Assembly: GCA_900617975.1 (NCBI GenBank)
Contig: UZAE01014443.1
Coordinates: 1-14,286, forward strand
Direction: 5' to 3'
Origin: Rodentolepis nana
Taxonomy: Eukaryota > Platyhelminthes > Cestoda > Cyclophyllidea > Hymenolepididae
DNA: 14,286 nt
Positions 1 through 8,481 of the stretch are shown in pieces. The notes under the pieces were generated by a model. That model had not been told where the DNA came from and did no database searches. It was given only the letters and a program-made list of their open reading frames with translations. The position numbers were made by a program, and so were the translations under genes. How positions within the stretch are numbered: position 1 is the stretch's first letter; each line of letters starts with the position of its first letter.

Positions 1-615
1 CCCCCGCCCCTCCTTACCGAGACCAAATTGAAATCATCATCATTCCTCCCTTCCCCAACTAATTACGAAGGAGGGGGGAGGGGGGATCTATTCACGATAC
101 TTTTCCTATTCTCAAACTCTATTCTTAGTTAAAATCCTTCTGTTTATTCCCCGCCATTCCGTGAATGCGTGTTTTGAAAAGATTCAAAATAAGCATGTCG
201 CGTGCAATTCTCTTACATTAATTGGGTGAGTAAATTTTTCACTGATGATAATCAAGTTATTTCACACTTGCGTGCATAGCCATTCAAGAATCATTGATTG
301 TATATGAGGATATGGGGTCTTTCATGATATTTTTTGTATCGGTTATACGGGGAATATTTTACAGAAGAAGGAAATCCTATTGGATTTTAAATTGAGAAAT
401 TCAGTTTATATTAACTAATAAATAATGAGCTGTCCATGTACTTGCCTTGGATAGAGAGCTGAATAAATGATATTATAAACTTAAGCACCAATTCTTATTT
501 GTTCCTAAAGAAAGTCTTATACCCCGTAATGAGGCAGATTTGTCGCCCAAAGTGACATTGCGGTACAGTCAGTTAAATCCAACCACCCAGCTGTCTTGGT
601 GCAGCTTCCCATTAT
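1..615. other. Intergenic, no gene seen
   Basis: No coding region, RNA gene or recognisable repeat is visible. The only structure is base composition: a C-rich start (1-13), a pyrimidine run near 44-58, and a purine run of two G6 blocks at about 68-86. The rest is ordinary AT-rich sequence with stops in all frames. Confidence 0.6.
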
Positions 616-628
616 ATATTACTATTAG

Positions 629-812
629 TTTATTTATTTATTTATATCAAATGGCGGACTTTATGTTGGTTATCATTATCCCTTTAGTTGACTTCGGGAT
701 TGACAGAGAATGAATGTCAAAGTCACAAAAAGTCGAGAGGAAGGGGTAGAATAATGATTCACATAAGAAAAAGAGACAGACAGACAGACACGAAGACGGA
801 GAAAAGGTATAC
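629..812 (-). repeat. SINE-A copy 1, 5'-truncated, minus strand
   Basis: The left edge is the simple-repeat tail (TTTA)n at 629-645, followed by ATATCAAATGG and CCCTTTAGTTGACTTC, the reverse complement of the conserved 3' end of the family. It runs through the purine-rich middle (a CAGA microsatellite at about 776-791) and loses similarity near 810, so the head is missing. Loss of the 5' end with retention of the 3' tail is what incomplete target-primed reverse transcription gives. The tail hairpin is damaged here (ACCAACA instead of ACCATCA). No ORF of interest. Confidence 0.85.
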
Positions 813-915
813 TTAACACAAATTTTTACAATTTCAGTTCGACAGCGCCAATCGGGAAATTGAATTAGGCAGTAAAATGTTAGACAACAGTGTGAATTTA
901 TTTACGGAAAACATT

Positions 916-1246
916 CATTTAATTTATATCAAATGGTAGGCGTTTTGATGATTATCAATAGCCCTTTAGTTGACTCCAGGCTTCACAGAGGGGAAGGACG
1001 TTCAAAATGGAAAAAATAGTCGAGAGGGTGGAGGGGGGAACAGAAGAGTGTTTCAGAGATGTAAAAGGGGCAGGGACAAAGACAGAAAAAGTAAGATGAG
1101 TACTGTGGAAGGGGTCGAATACAACATACAGTGGGGTGATGGCAGTTTGAAGTAAGAAGTCAACTGCCATTTAATAGACTTTTTTGCCGTATGAGTATAC
1201 GTTGTCCAGGGTGCACCATGAGGAGGTAAGTCTATCCTACACCCCA
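916..1246 (-). repeat. SINE-A copy 2, near full length, minus strand
   Basis: Read on the minus strand, it starts at GGGGTGTAGGATAGACTTAC (near 1246), carries GGTGCACCCTGG, TATACTCATACGGC, AAAAAAGTCTATT and CAGTTGACTTC, then the pyrimidine-rich middle, and ends in GTCAACTAAAGGGC, CATCAAAACGCC and a short AAAT tail. Length about 330 bp. Weak 7-base flanking repeats (AAAACAT at 908-914 and 1252-1258) could be remains of a target-site duplication, but the right one is separated from the element by several bases. It contains no real ORF; short open frames here are chance. Confidence 0.9.
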
Positions 1247-1249
1247 ACT

Positions 1250-2240
1250 AAAAAACATAAGCTGAGGTAAACGCTATCCACTTTATACGTTATGTCTCCT
1301 AGAAACTGTTGACAGGAGGAATTTACCTTTTCTAAGATTTTGTCAGATAGAATTGTTGTGGTTTGGTCAAGGTTTAGTAAAGTGTTACTCCAAACAAGAC
1401 CAGCCATGAGAAATCTAGTTAAGACTTCATGCGATTTAAATTTTTTGAGGTAAACTATTCATTATGAACTGCGTATTTTCATGACCAATAAAAGCAATGA
1501 CTTTTCGATATAATAGCAAGAACTCGCAATTTACATTTCTCTGGTTACATCAACTGCCCCTACAAATCAATCGGTCATCAATTAAGCATTATCTGGTAAA
1601 TTCAGGTGAAGATAAGGCAATCGGAATATAGAACCAAGAAGCAATGTATTGTCAAACGAATAATTAGTGTAAAACTCAAACCAACCAATGAGCTGTGGTT
1701 CTCTTGTTGTACATACTACTTATTCAACTAGTAGTTCATTAACTCTTTAACGCCGAATTATTTTTTGTAAAGTGCATCCAACCACACTCAAGTGTACCTC
1801 ACAGCAGACTGATACCGCCGATGTGATGAGTTTTGGTGGTGTACTAATTATTTCATCTCAAGTACTTCGACACTCTCTGTTTAATTTACGCAATAGTCCT
1901 ACAATCCTAGCTTCTTGAACGAGGGATATTTACAAGCTCGTGATGTCACAGAAATCGTATGTTAGTGCCATATTTAGCCCCGATTTCTGAACTTGCCCAT
2001 CTGCCCATTCCTTTAAAGTATTTTCCGCATGATATGTAAAGTGCTTTTTGGCTTTCTCTTTAATGACTTTAAAATTCGAATAGAAGAAAATTAGAATTAC
2101 TTACAATTCTACCAGCTAACTTTAAATATATACCCGTTTCATAAGCTTTAACACAAAGTGCCTTTTGGAGGAGTACATACGTCAGCCATGTGAATCGGCG
2201 GAAAGTTTCTGGCCATTCGGCATCTGAGCTTGAGGCAATG
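1250..2240. other. Intergenic, nothing recognised
   Basis: AT-rich sequence with frequent stops in all frames. I saw no repeat copy, RNA gene or exon with convincing splice sites. A few short GC-richer patches (for example near 1800-1830 and 2170-2230) have no recognisable content. Confidence 0.5.
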
Positions 2241-2246
2241 TTATTA

Positions 2247-2316
2247 TGGACGCCTTCAAGTTAGTTGGAAGAGCTTTCGGCTGAGTGATCAGGCTGCGTT
2301 TGAGATCAGCGTCACT
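2247..2316 (+). other. Degenerate tRNA-like sequence (possible tRNA-derived SINE head or tRNA relic)
   Basis: A GC-richer block holds a stretch resembling a tRNA D arm with A box (TTAGTTGGAAGAGC, compared with the common CTCAGTTGGTAGAGC) and, 23 bases later, a B-box-like GTTTGAGATC. Its ends can pair: GACGC at 2249-2253 with GCGTC at 2309-2313, as in an acceptor stem. Total length is close to 70 nt. Against a working tRNA: the first two acceptor pairs fail, no clean anticodon stem is visible, and the T stem is imperfect. It may be the head of an old tRNA-derived SINE unrelated to SINE-A, or chance. Confidence 0.25.
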
Positions 2317-2319
2317 TCC

Positions 2320-3527
2320 CAACTTTTCCACCAACCACTCCCTTGAAACTTTTATCCGCAAAAAGGGTTCTATGTGTGGATGCCCATCTTTTCATACACA
2401 AATTGAACAACCTTCACCATATTCCATCAATTCAGCTCCCTCACATTAAATTAACTTACCCGTTTTCCTATGTTCTCTTGACATTTGAGAACGATTTATT
2501 TTCGCCCTCCCTACAATTAATCTACAAAGCCTTCAAAAAATGTCAAATCTAATTAGTTGTGTTGGGATGTTGGGAGAGGGGGGGAGGGGGGAGGGGGGGA
2601 GAGGCGGAGAAGGATGCGAGGGTGAAATAGGGAGGAAATTACCCTTCTTTAGACAAATGAGCCTATCTAGGACTGTATAGAAATATGCATCTGATTAGAC
2701 ACTTTAATAATGGATCTAAAGAGGTACTTTGAGGGGCATATAGATAGAAACCTTCCCAAAATCAGTACATGAATAGAAATATGCTTGTTGGTAGTAGAGA
2801 GCATAGCATTAACTATCATTTCGTAATGAGTTTGAGAACTCTGGTCACAATCGGTCTAGAGTTTACAATTAGGAATATGCGAAACCATCTCCACGACAGT
2901 ACTTAAAGATCGTCTGTCTACTATTACTCAGCAAAATTTTGACTGCGCACCAGTGTCTATCAGCCACTTATACTAACTCAATTAACAGTTCACTTCTAAC
3001 TGACAGTTTGCTGGAGGTCCAAGGCTATCACTTTAGGAATTAAGATCATTAGCTAAGTTGAGTAGAATACAAAGAATTGAGCACCGACCGAGGTCTACGC
3101 TATAATGGGGGAGAACTGAGGGAAAGAGTATCAAACTGGTAGACAAATGACGAGTGAGCGTGTGGAAAATCGATAACCGTTAGTATGAGTCATACATGTA
3201 GGCATGATGTGCTGATGATTCAATTAGCACACCCAGTTATGGCAGTTTTGGGTTTGCGTCATAAAGATCCGAAGGCAGAACCGCAATCTCGTGCCCTATA
3301 AACCAGAGCATTGACAAAGTGTGTGCAATCGAAAATCAATTTTGGAAGGAGCATTGGAAGTCATATTTCAAGCTAGACCAGACTTTGTTGCTCCCCGTCT
3401 GTGATGTCACATGAAGACGAAGTAAAGGCTTGCTGACCAGATCTAAATGGATGAGGTAGGTATGGCAACTCGAAAAGCTAAAATATGAACTATTTTGACC
3501 AAAGTAGAGATACTATATTGTGTGTAT
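2320..3527. other. Intergenic, with a G-rich tract
   Basis: No gene recognised. One open frame of 69 codons (2343-2552) has no domain, signal peptide or codon bias and looks like chance. The notable item is the purine tract listed separately. The rest to 3527, where the repeat array begins, is unremarkable AT-rich sequence. Confidence 0.5.
2572..2612 (+). other. G-quadruplex-prone purine tract
   Basis: At least four runs of three or more G separated by one to three bases (GGG AGA GGGGGGG A GGGGGG A GGGGGGG) meet the usual G4 pattern on the plus strand. A purine/pyrimidine mirror tract of this kind can also form triplex DNA. It does not belong to a SINE-A copy, since the flanks show no SINE-A motifs. 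Confidence 0.6.
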
Positions 3528-4745
3528 GGGGTGTGCGATAGACTTATCTCCGCGTGGTGCACCCTGGGCAAAGTATACTCATACGGCAAAAAAGTCTATT
3601 AACTGGCAGTTGACTTCTCACTTCAAACTACCCTAAAAAAGTCTATTATTCGGCAGTTGACTTCTGACTTCAAAGCGGCAAAAAAGTCTATAAACCGGCA
3701 GTTGACTTCTCACTATCGGCAAAAAAATTCTATTAACCGGCAGTTGACTTCTGACTTCAACGGCAAAGTCTATTAACTGGTAGTTGACTTCTCCGCATAC
3801 GGCAAAAAAGTCTATTAACCGGCAGTTTTCTTCTCACTTCAAACTACCATGACCCCCCTATATGTCCTACATTCTCATACGGCAAAAAAGTCTATTAACC
3901 GGCATTTGACATGACTTCAAACTACAATCACCCCACTGTATGTCAAATTCGACTACTTGACTTCAAACTACCATCATCCCACTCTATGCCATATTCGTAA
4001 ATTCGACCACTTCAACAGTACTCATCTTACCTTTTCTCTTCGACTTCTCACTTCAAACTACCATCACCCCACTGTATGTCAAATTCGACCCCTTCCACAG
4101 TACTCACCTCACCTTTGCTCTACTGTCGACTTCTTCCACAGTACTAACCTCACCTTTTTTCTACCTATTTCTCACTTCAAACTACCATCACCCCACTGTA
4201 TGTCATATACCTCTGACTTCAAACTACCATCACCCCACTGTATGTCATATTTCACCACTTCCACAGTACTCACCTCGCCTTTTTTCTACCTTCAGTTGAC
4301 TCTGACCCCACTGTATGTCATATTCGACTAAGGCAGTTGACTTCTCACTTCAAACTACCATCACCTCACTTATGTCATATTCGACCCCTTTCACAGTAAT
4401 CATCTTACCTTACTGTGTCATATTCGACTACTTCCACAGTACTCACCTCACCTACAGTTGACTTCTCACTTCAAACTACCATGACCCCACTGTACGGTAG
4501 TTGACTTCTGACTTCAAAGACAAAAAAGTCTATTGATCGGCAGTTGACTTCTGACTTGCAAAAAGTCTATTGATCGGCAGTTGACTTCTGACTTCAAACT
4601 ACCATCACCCCACTCTATTACTTTAACGGTACAAGTCTATTAACTGGCAGTTGACTTCTCACTTCAAACTAACAAGTCTATTAACTGGCAGTTGACTTCT
4701 CACTTCAAACTACTATGACCCCACTGCTTGTCATATTCCACCAAT
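3528..4745 (+). repeat. Amplified, scrambled array of SINE-A head and middle fragments
   Basis: It begins as a normal plus-strand SINE-A head (GGGGTGTGCGATAG at 3528, then GTGCACCCTGGGCA). From about 3593 one segment, unit A (GGCAAAAAAGTCTATT plus CCGGCAGTTGACTTCTGACT), recurs about seven times to 3905 at spacings of roughly 40-47 bp and once 80 bp. Then unit B (CTTCAAACTACCATCACCCC, CTGTATGTCATATTCGACC, CCACAGTACTCACCTCACC) recurs to about 4500, followed by four more A units (near 4527, 4565, 4636 and 4675) ending in a last B. Copies are cut at different points and joined at short shared words. No 3' tail (GAAGTCAACTAAAGGGC) occurs anywhere in it. The 124-codon open frame inside (3957-4331) is a by-product of the repeats. 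Confidence 0.85.
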
Positions 4746-5049
4746 TCCAAAATTTCGTTTTTAGTGCGGCGATTAATTACAGGTCATGAGCTCGATTTTC
4801 ATTGCGCTCACCAATTGGAATGGCCACCCGCACTGGTCACATGTTGGCAGAATTTACATTCCACACAAAAGAATCCTGTCATGTTATCCTTCTATGGAAA
4901 ATGGATGTTGGCTAGTGATGACTTCATCTCTTAAATACGAACTCTCGAGATCAAAGATTATGTTGTGAGTGGCCAACCCTCCCGGTTAAGTGTTATCAAT
5001 ATGAGAGCTAGTTGAACGTCCTTGGATCGTTTTCTATAAAAACCCTAGT
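4746..5049. other. Spacer between the array and the next SINE-A
   Basis: About 300 bases with no repeat motif. Two overlapping short open frames (4728-4934 and 4786-4968) lack recognisable domains and splice context, so I do not call them genes. The last 11 bases (AAAACCCTAGT at 5039-5049) are the 5' target-site duplication of the next element. Confidence 0.5.
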
Positions 5050-5371
5050 GGGGTGTGCGACAGACTTACCTCCACGTGGTGCACCCTGGGCAACGTATAC
5101 TCATACGGCAAGAAAGTCTATTGATCGGCAGTTGACTTCTGACTTCAAACTACTATGGCCCGACTATTTGTCATATTCGACCCCTTCCACAGTACTCATC
5201 TTACCTATTCTCTCCCTTTGTATCAGTCGGTCACCTTTAAATCTGTGAATCATTATTCTGTCCCCCTTTAGTCTTTTTGTCACTTTGATGTTTCTCCTCC
5301 TCTCTATGAGACCAAAAGTCAGCTTAAGGGCTAAAGATAGCTATCAAAATGCCTGCCATTTGAAATAAATA
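5050..5371 (+). repeat. SINE-A copy, full length, with target-site duplication
   Basis: Starts GGGGTGTGCGACAGACTTACC, contains CCACGTGGTGCACCCTGGGC, TATACTCATACGGC, AAGTCTATTGATCGGCAG, CTTCCACAGTACTCATC and the pyrimidine-rich middle, and ends AAGGGCTAAAGATAGC, TATCAAAATGCC, CATTTGAAATAAATAA. Flanks AAAACCCTAGT (5039-5049) and AAAACTCTAGT (5372-5382) match at 10 of 11 bases, a duplication typical of target-primed insertion. The tail hairpin is a perfect palindrome here (GATAGCTATC). This is the best copy for defining element boundaries. Confidence 0.92.
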
Positions 5372-5382
5372 AAAACTCTAGT

Positions 5383-5968
5383 ACAATGGCCATGAGGATA
5401 TTGAACCTTATCAACACACGCCGCTTGGAACGAATTTTAAACTAACATTTCCCTATTGATGCCTGTCATCCATACAATTCCTCAAGATGCAAATCCGCAC
5501 CAATTAGTTGGTAAAAATCTATCACAATCTAAGGGAACGCTAAGTCTATTTTTTCTGTTTAAGGGTAGGGCCAATACTCACCTAGATATTAGTCTGCAAC
5601 TTTTATACCCCCAAACAAAATTCCACACACAAATTGATAAAACTAAGGGAAATTTAAAAAATATTAGAACCGCCCGTTGCTAACTCCCGCAGCGCATAGG
5701 ATACTCGTTAATAAAAAATCGTTATGAAGTGATTTGCTAACTCTGTCAGTTAGAATAATCGCTATCAATTAAGTGGATTCGCTTACAAACAAGAGCGATG
5801 AATCGTGTTCTACCTACCCCAAGTGCGAAGCATAAATTAACCTAATATACGATACGATAAGTAGTAAAATAGATTTTAAAAAACGCATAAAAATATATAC
5901 ATAATTTTCTTTAGGGTCACAAGTACAAATTCTGAATGTTAAGGGGCAGAGTTGGTGAAAACACTACC
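5383..5968. other. Intergenic, downstream of the RING gene
   Basis: AT-rich, no gene recognised. A 75-codon plus-strand open frame (5456-5683) has no recognisable domain and is probably chance. The region includes the expected 3' UTR of the minus-strand gene ending at 5969, but no AATAAA or ATTAAA hexamer in that orientation is visible within about 150 bases of the stop. Confidence 0.5.
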
Positions 5969-6439
5969 TTATGAAACCAGAGGCCCAATAAGAAGATCGG
6001 ATTCGTGTTTTTTTCCACATTTTGCATTTGCACCGCCAGGGCACGTTATGTCAAAGCAGTAACTCGCCTTGGGAGGGATTTTGAAGACCTCATCTTCCTC
6101 CTCTCGCAGTGCTTTGACTTTCTCGGCTGTAGGTGGAGTTATTGAGTATTTGGAAAGCTTCTCCGACCTTGGACATAAATCACTGATATGGATCTTTGTG
6201 CATCCATTGCCTGGTTTGCAAGTTATATCCAAGCAATATTTCATTGGAAGCTGAGGAACGTTATAAGGCTTGATATCCGCGAGTTTAAATGGCTGTCGAC
6301 ATTGTGGACATAAAAGTGAACCATTATTTGGCTGAAGTTTCTCGAAACAGGCTTTGCAATAATAGTGATTACAATTTGGTGGCGTGTGGGGATCCACAGA
6401 AACTTCTAGACATATAGCACATTCTATCTCGGCAGTCAT
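5969..6439 (-). CDS. RING finger protein with two CCCH-like zinc knuckles (putative E3 ubiquitin ligase)
   Basis: Predicted 156-residue zinc protein. Residues 7-47 form a textbook C3HC4 RING: C7-x2-C10-x12-C23-x-H25-x2-C28-x2-C31-x12-C44-x2-C47. RING domains of this class usually recruit E2 enzymes, so an E3 ubiquitin ligase role is inferred, not shown. Two related knuckles follow: C69-x4-C74-x5-C80-x3-H84 and C128-x4-C133-x7-C141-x3-H145. Each begins YC(L/F)DITC, so they arose by internal duplication. The first fits the general CCCH spacing (RNA-binding zinc fingers); the second has a wider middle gap. They are joined by a charged linker (about 90-125). No signal peptide or membrane segment, so cytosolic or nuclear. 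The start is the first ATG after an in-frame TGA 48 bases upstream, with G at -3. The ORF is intact and intronless. No polyadenylation signal found. I cannot assign an orthologue. Confidence 0.8.
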   Translation of the reverse strand: MTAEIECAICLEVSVDPHTPPNCNHYYCKACFEKLQPNNGSLLCPQCRQPFKLADIKPYNVPQLPMKYCLDITCKPGNGCTKIHISDLCPRSEKLSKYSITPPTAEKVKALREEEDEVFKIPPKASYCFDITCPGGANAKCGKKHESDLLIGPLVS

Positions 6440-7073
6440 GTCGCGACAATTCAGGTTGAAATTGTGAACAACACATGTTAAACCTCACCTCTCCGCACAC
6501 AGCCAATTGAAAAACAGCATTATTTCTGCGCGGTTTCTATTTAGTAAACCAACCTGCCTATTACCATTTTAAAGCACATGCCCATAAAATGCCCGTGGCT
6601 CAGGCTAATTGCTTAAAATATGAGGCTGCTTGAAATTCGGAGCAATACTGAATTATGAGATAAATAAGTGCAAAATAAAAACAGGTTTTAAAAATAAAAT
6701 AGATTTGGAGATGAATTGATAATTAGCCTAAGGGGCATATTGTGCACATAAGAAATTGGGAAAAGGATAGGACACTTGTGGGCACTTTTTCATAAAATCT
6801 TCCTTATTTGCTGAAAACTGAAATGATTTAAACCACAAGTTTTATGATTATTTCAGACTGTCACTCTACTTAACCTGATTTCAAAGGCGTTTGAATGCCG
6901 GTCGGATGCGATGTTGCAAATTATCGTCCTATTAGTACTATATCTGCTTTGAATTGCGAGGCATTTGAGTTATCCAATAAGAAATTTGCGTTCGGACTGT
7001 TGAATAAACAATTACCAAATAGCTTAAATGATGAACGTCAATAAGACAAGAGCAGCAAAATAAGATAAAGGAG
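6440..7073. other. Intergenic between the two zinc-protein genes
   Basis: About 630 bases of AT-rich sequence between the start of the single-exon RING gene and the polyadenylation signal of the upstream gene, so it must hold the promoter of the former. I saw no clear TATA box in the minus orientation. The short minus-strand open frame 6938-7204 overlaps the other gene's 3' end in another frame and is not supported. Confidence 0.5.
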
Positions 7074-7079
7074 TTTATT
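7074..7079 (-). promoter_or_regulatory. Polyadenylation signal AATAAA
   Basis: TTTATT on the plus strand reads AATAAA on the minus strand, 47 bases beyond the stop codon of the two-exon gene. Position and exact hexamer make it the likely 3' end signal, which also supports the second exon being the last one. Confidence 0.65.
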
Positions 7080-7125
7080 GTACATAAATCTTTACGCGAA
7101 ATTACTGTAAAATTCAGTTTGGGAA

Positions 7126-8166
7126 TTAATCTCCATTCGGTTTGGCTAATGTTTCTTGCCGTCCGCGTTTCAGACCCATCGATTTTTGGTGGTTGAGATA
7201 GCAAACCTCATGACCACAGAATAGCCAGCCATCACACGGCGGTGAGGAATACCGTTCCCGCCCACGCTTTGCCCCCATTCCAAACCAAATATTCTTTGTG
7301 TCGGATGAGACTTCACTCCCAGGTTGTAACGATTCTTCAAGATCTTTTAGTAGGCAAATGGGAAGTGCTTGTTCAGAATCGAAGTTCTGTAACAATAATC
7401 AATAAATGACTTTGTATAGTTTTCGCTACTTGCATTTGTAAGTAGAATATATTTAATTGTTACAAATAACTTGAGCCTAAAGGTCGTCAAGAATGAATTT
7501 CCCCAGGTCAAATAATTTAGATTTTAAAAAGTAAAAAAATGAATTTGAAAGATACATTATGGGGAAATTTAAAATTGACTCATCAAATAACAAGTAGGAC
7601 AGGCGCATTTTTCTACTTTCCCAAACCCTCTTCATTTTTTTGAAATGCTGAAAAAGTTCGAATGGTAACCAATTAATTCCAATTACTAAATTAAATTTGA
7701 CATTAACGTAAATTCTAGAAGTTTTGTGGTGTGTTTCCTACTTATTAAGTTTCTGAAGACGTATTATTACAAGACTTTTCGGCATTATAAACGAAAAGTT
7801 ATTGAACATTCAAACTCTTCTATAGTACCTAGCTACCTAATTGATCAATACGTCTATCGTTCACTTCCATGAGTATTCCACAATTAGAAACGAAGGTTTG
7901 ACTTCAGGGGTGTCAGATGCGTACGTTGGTTACATGACCTTATTACTTAAAATCTCATTAACACCTCCCAAATATGGTGTCATTTTAAGGTGAATAAAAA
8001 TTGAATAAATGAAATAACTCACATTTTTGCAGATGGAGCATAGTTGCTCACGAGTAATGGAAGGAAAGTGTTGACTGCAAACGATATCTCCACAGGGTAC
8101 AACTTGAGGCGTTTCACAAGCTGCATGGCAGTGAGCGCACCTAAGCGTTGCCTCCTCCTTTGCCAT
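7126..8166 (-). CDS. Two-exon variant-RING plus CCCH-like zinc protein, join(8166..8023, 7386..7126) on the minus strand
   Basis: Exon 1 (48 codons) ends at a strong donor (AAT|GTGAGT) and exon 2 starts after TTACAG|AAC, in phase 0, giving a 134-residue protein. Residues 10-46 resemble a RING with altered ligands: C10-x2-C13-x11-C25-x-D27-x2-C30-x2-H33-x9-C43-x2-C46. Asp stands where His is usual and His where Cys is usual; the last ligand pair lies just before the splice junction and C59 lies beyond it. The C-terminus has C99-x5-C105-x4-C110-x3-H114, within general CCCH spacing, flanked by basic KRGR motifs (88-91 and 121-124). No signal peptide. The start is the first ATG after an in-frame TAG. 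An AATAAA follows the stop. The RING-then-CCCH order matches the neighbouring 5969-6439 gene, so the two may be paralogues. A ubiquitin-ligase role is inference. Another exon inside the intron cannot be excluded. Confidence 0.65.
7387..8022 (-). other. Intron of the variant-RING gene
   Basis: 636 bases, GTGAGT at the 5' end (8022-8017) and a T-rich stretch ending TTACAG at the 3' end (about 7392-7387). It holds no SINE-A copy. Without splicing, exon 1 would run on only to a stop near 7930 with a hydrophobic, AT-driven tail, which argues for splicing. Confidence 0.65.
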
Positions 8167-8481
8167 ACGTTTGTAATGTGGCTAATGTTGAAAATTTACT
8201 ACGGATGTGTCGTGCCTTGGCAACGCCCCAAACCACTATTTGTCTATTGGTCAGTTCGAGTTCCTTCTCGCCTCCGTGTCTTTGAATCACACATGACTGA
8301 TTATCGCAATTATCAACTGATCTAGATATAGGACAGCAGTAGAATTCGCATCTGCTTATTGACGTTATTAGTTGCAAGAAGTTGAGTAAAGTTAAATTTG
8401 TTTAACTATAAAATTTTTACTGCCTACGTCAATGCAAGAAAACAAACAATCTTTAATCAGGTGTAAACTACTGAAGAGAAG
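8167..8481. other. Upstream region of the variant-RING gene
   Basis: Expected promoter region. On the minus strand there is a CCAAT match (8250-8246) and two arthropod-type TCAGT initiator words (8300-8296 and 8320-8316). No TATA box is obvious. These short words occur often by chance, so transcription start is not assigned. Open frames on either strand here overlap exon 1 or its flank and look spurious. Confidence 0.35.

Noticed and set aside
629..1246. SINE-A as a DNA transposon or MITE
   Set aside because: No terminal inverted repeats at the ends; instead variable 5' truncation, simple-repeat tails and target duplications of about 11 bases.
970..1247. Short open frames on both strands
   Set aside because: All lie within a SINE-A copy and reappear only because the repeat recurs.
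3957..4331. 124-codon plus-strand open frame with repeated peptide motifs
   Set aside because: It lies wholly inside the SINE-A fragment array; its peptide repeats are the translated B units and there is no start, splice or codon signal.
3528..4745. CRISPR-like or designed tandem array
   Set aside because: Units vary in length and breakpoints, are not separated by unique spacers, and match an interspersed eukaryotic SINE.
5050..5075. SINE-A head derived from U1 snRNA
   Set aside because: Only the eight-base ACTTACCT matches the U1 5' end; the following sequence does not follow U1.
7650..7670. B-box-like AGTTCGAATGG suggesting a tRNA gene
   Set aside because: No A box or cloverleaf partner at a suitable distance; it lies within the predicted intron.
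8044..8325. 93-codon plus-strand frame opposite exon 1 of the variant-RING gene
   Set aside because: Shadow of the coding exon; the minus frame has the zinc ligands, donor site and start.
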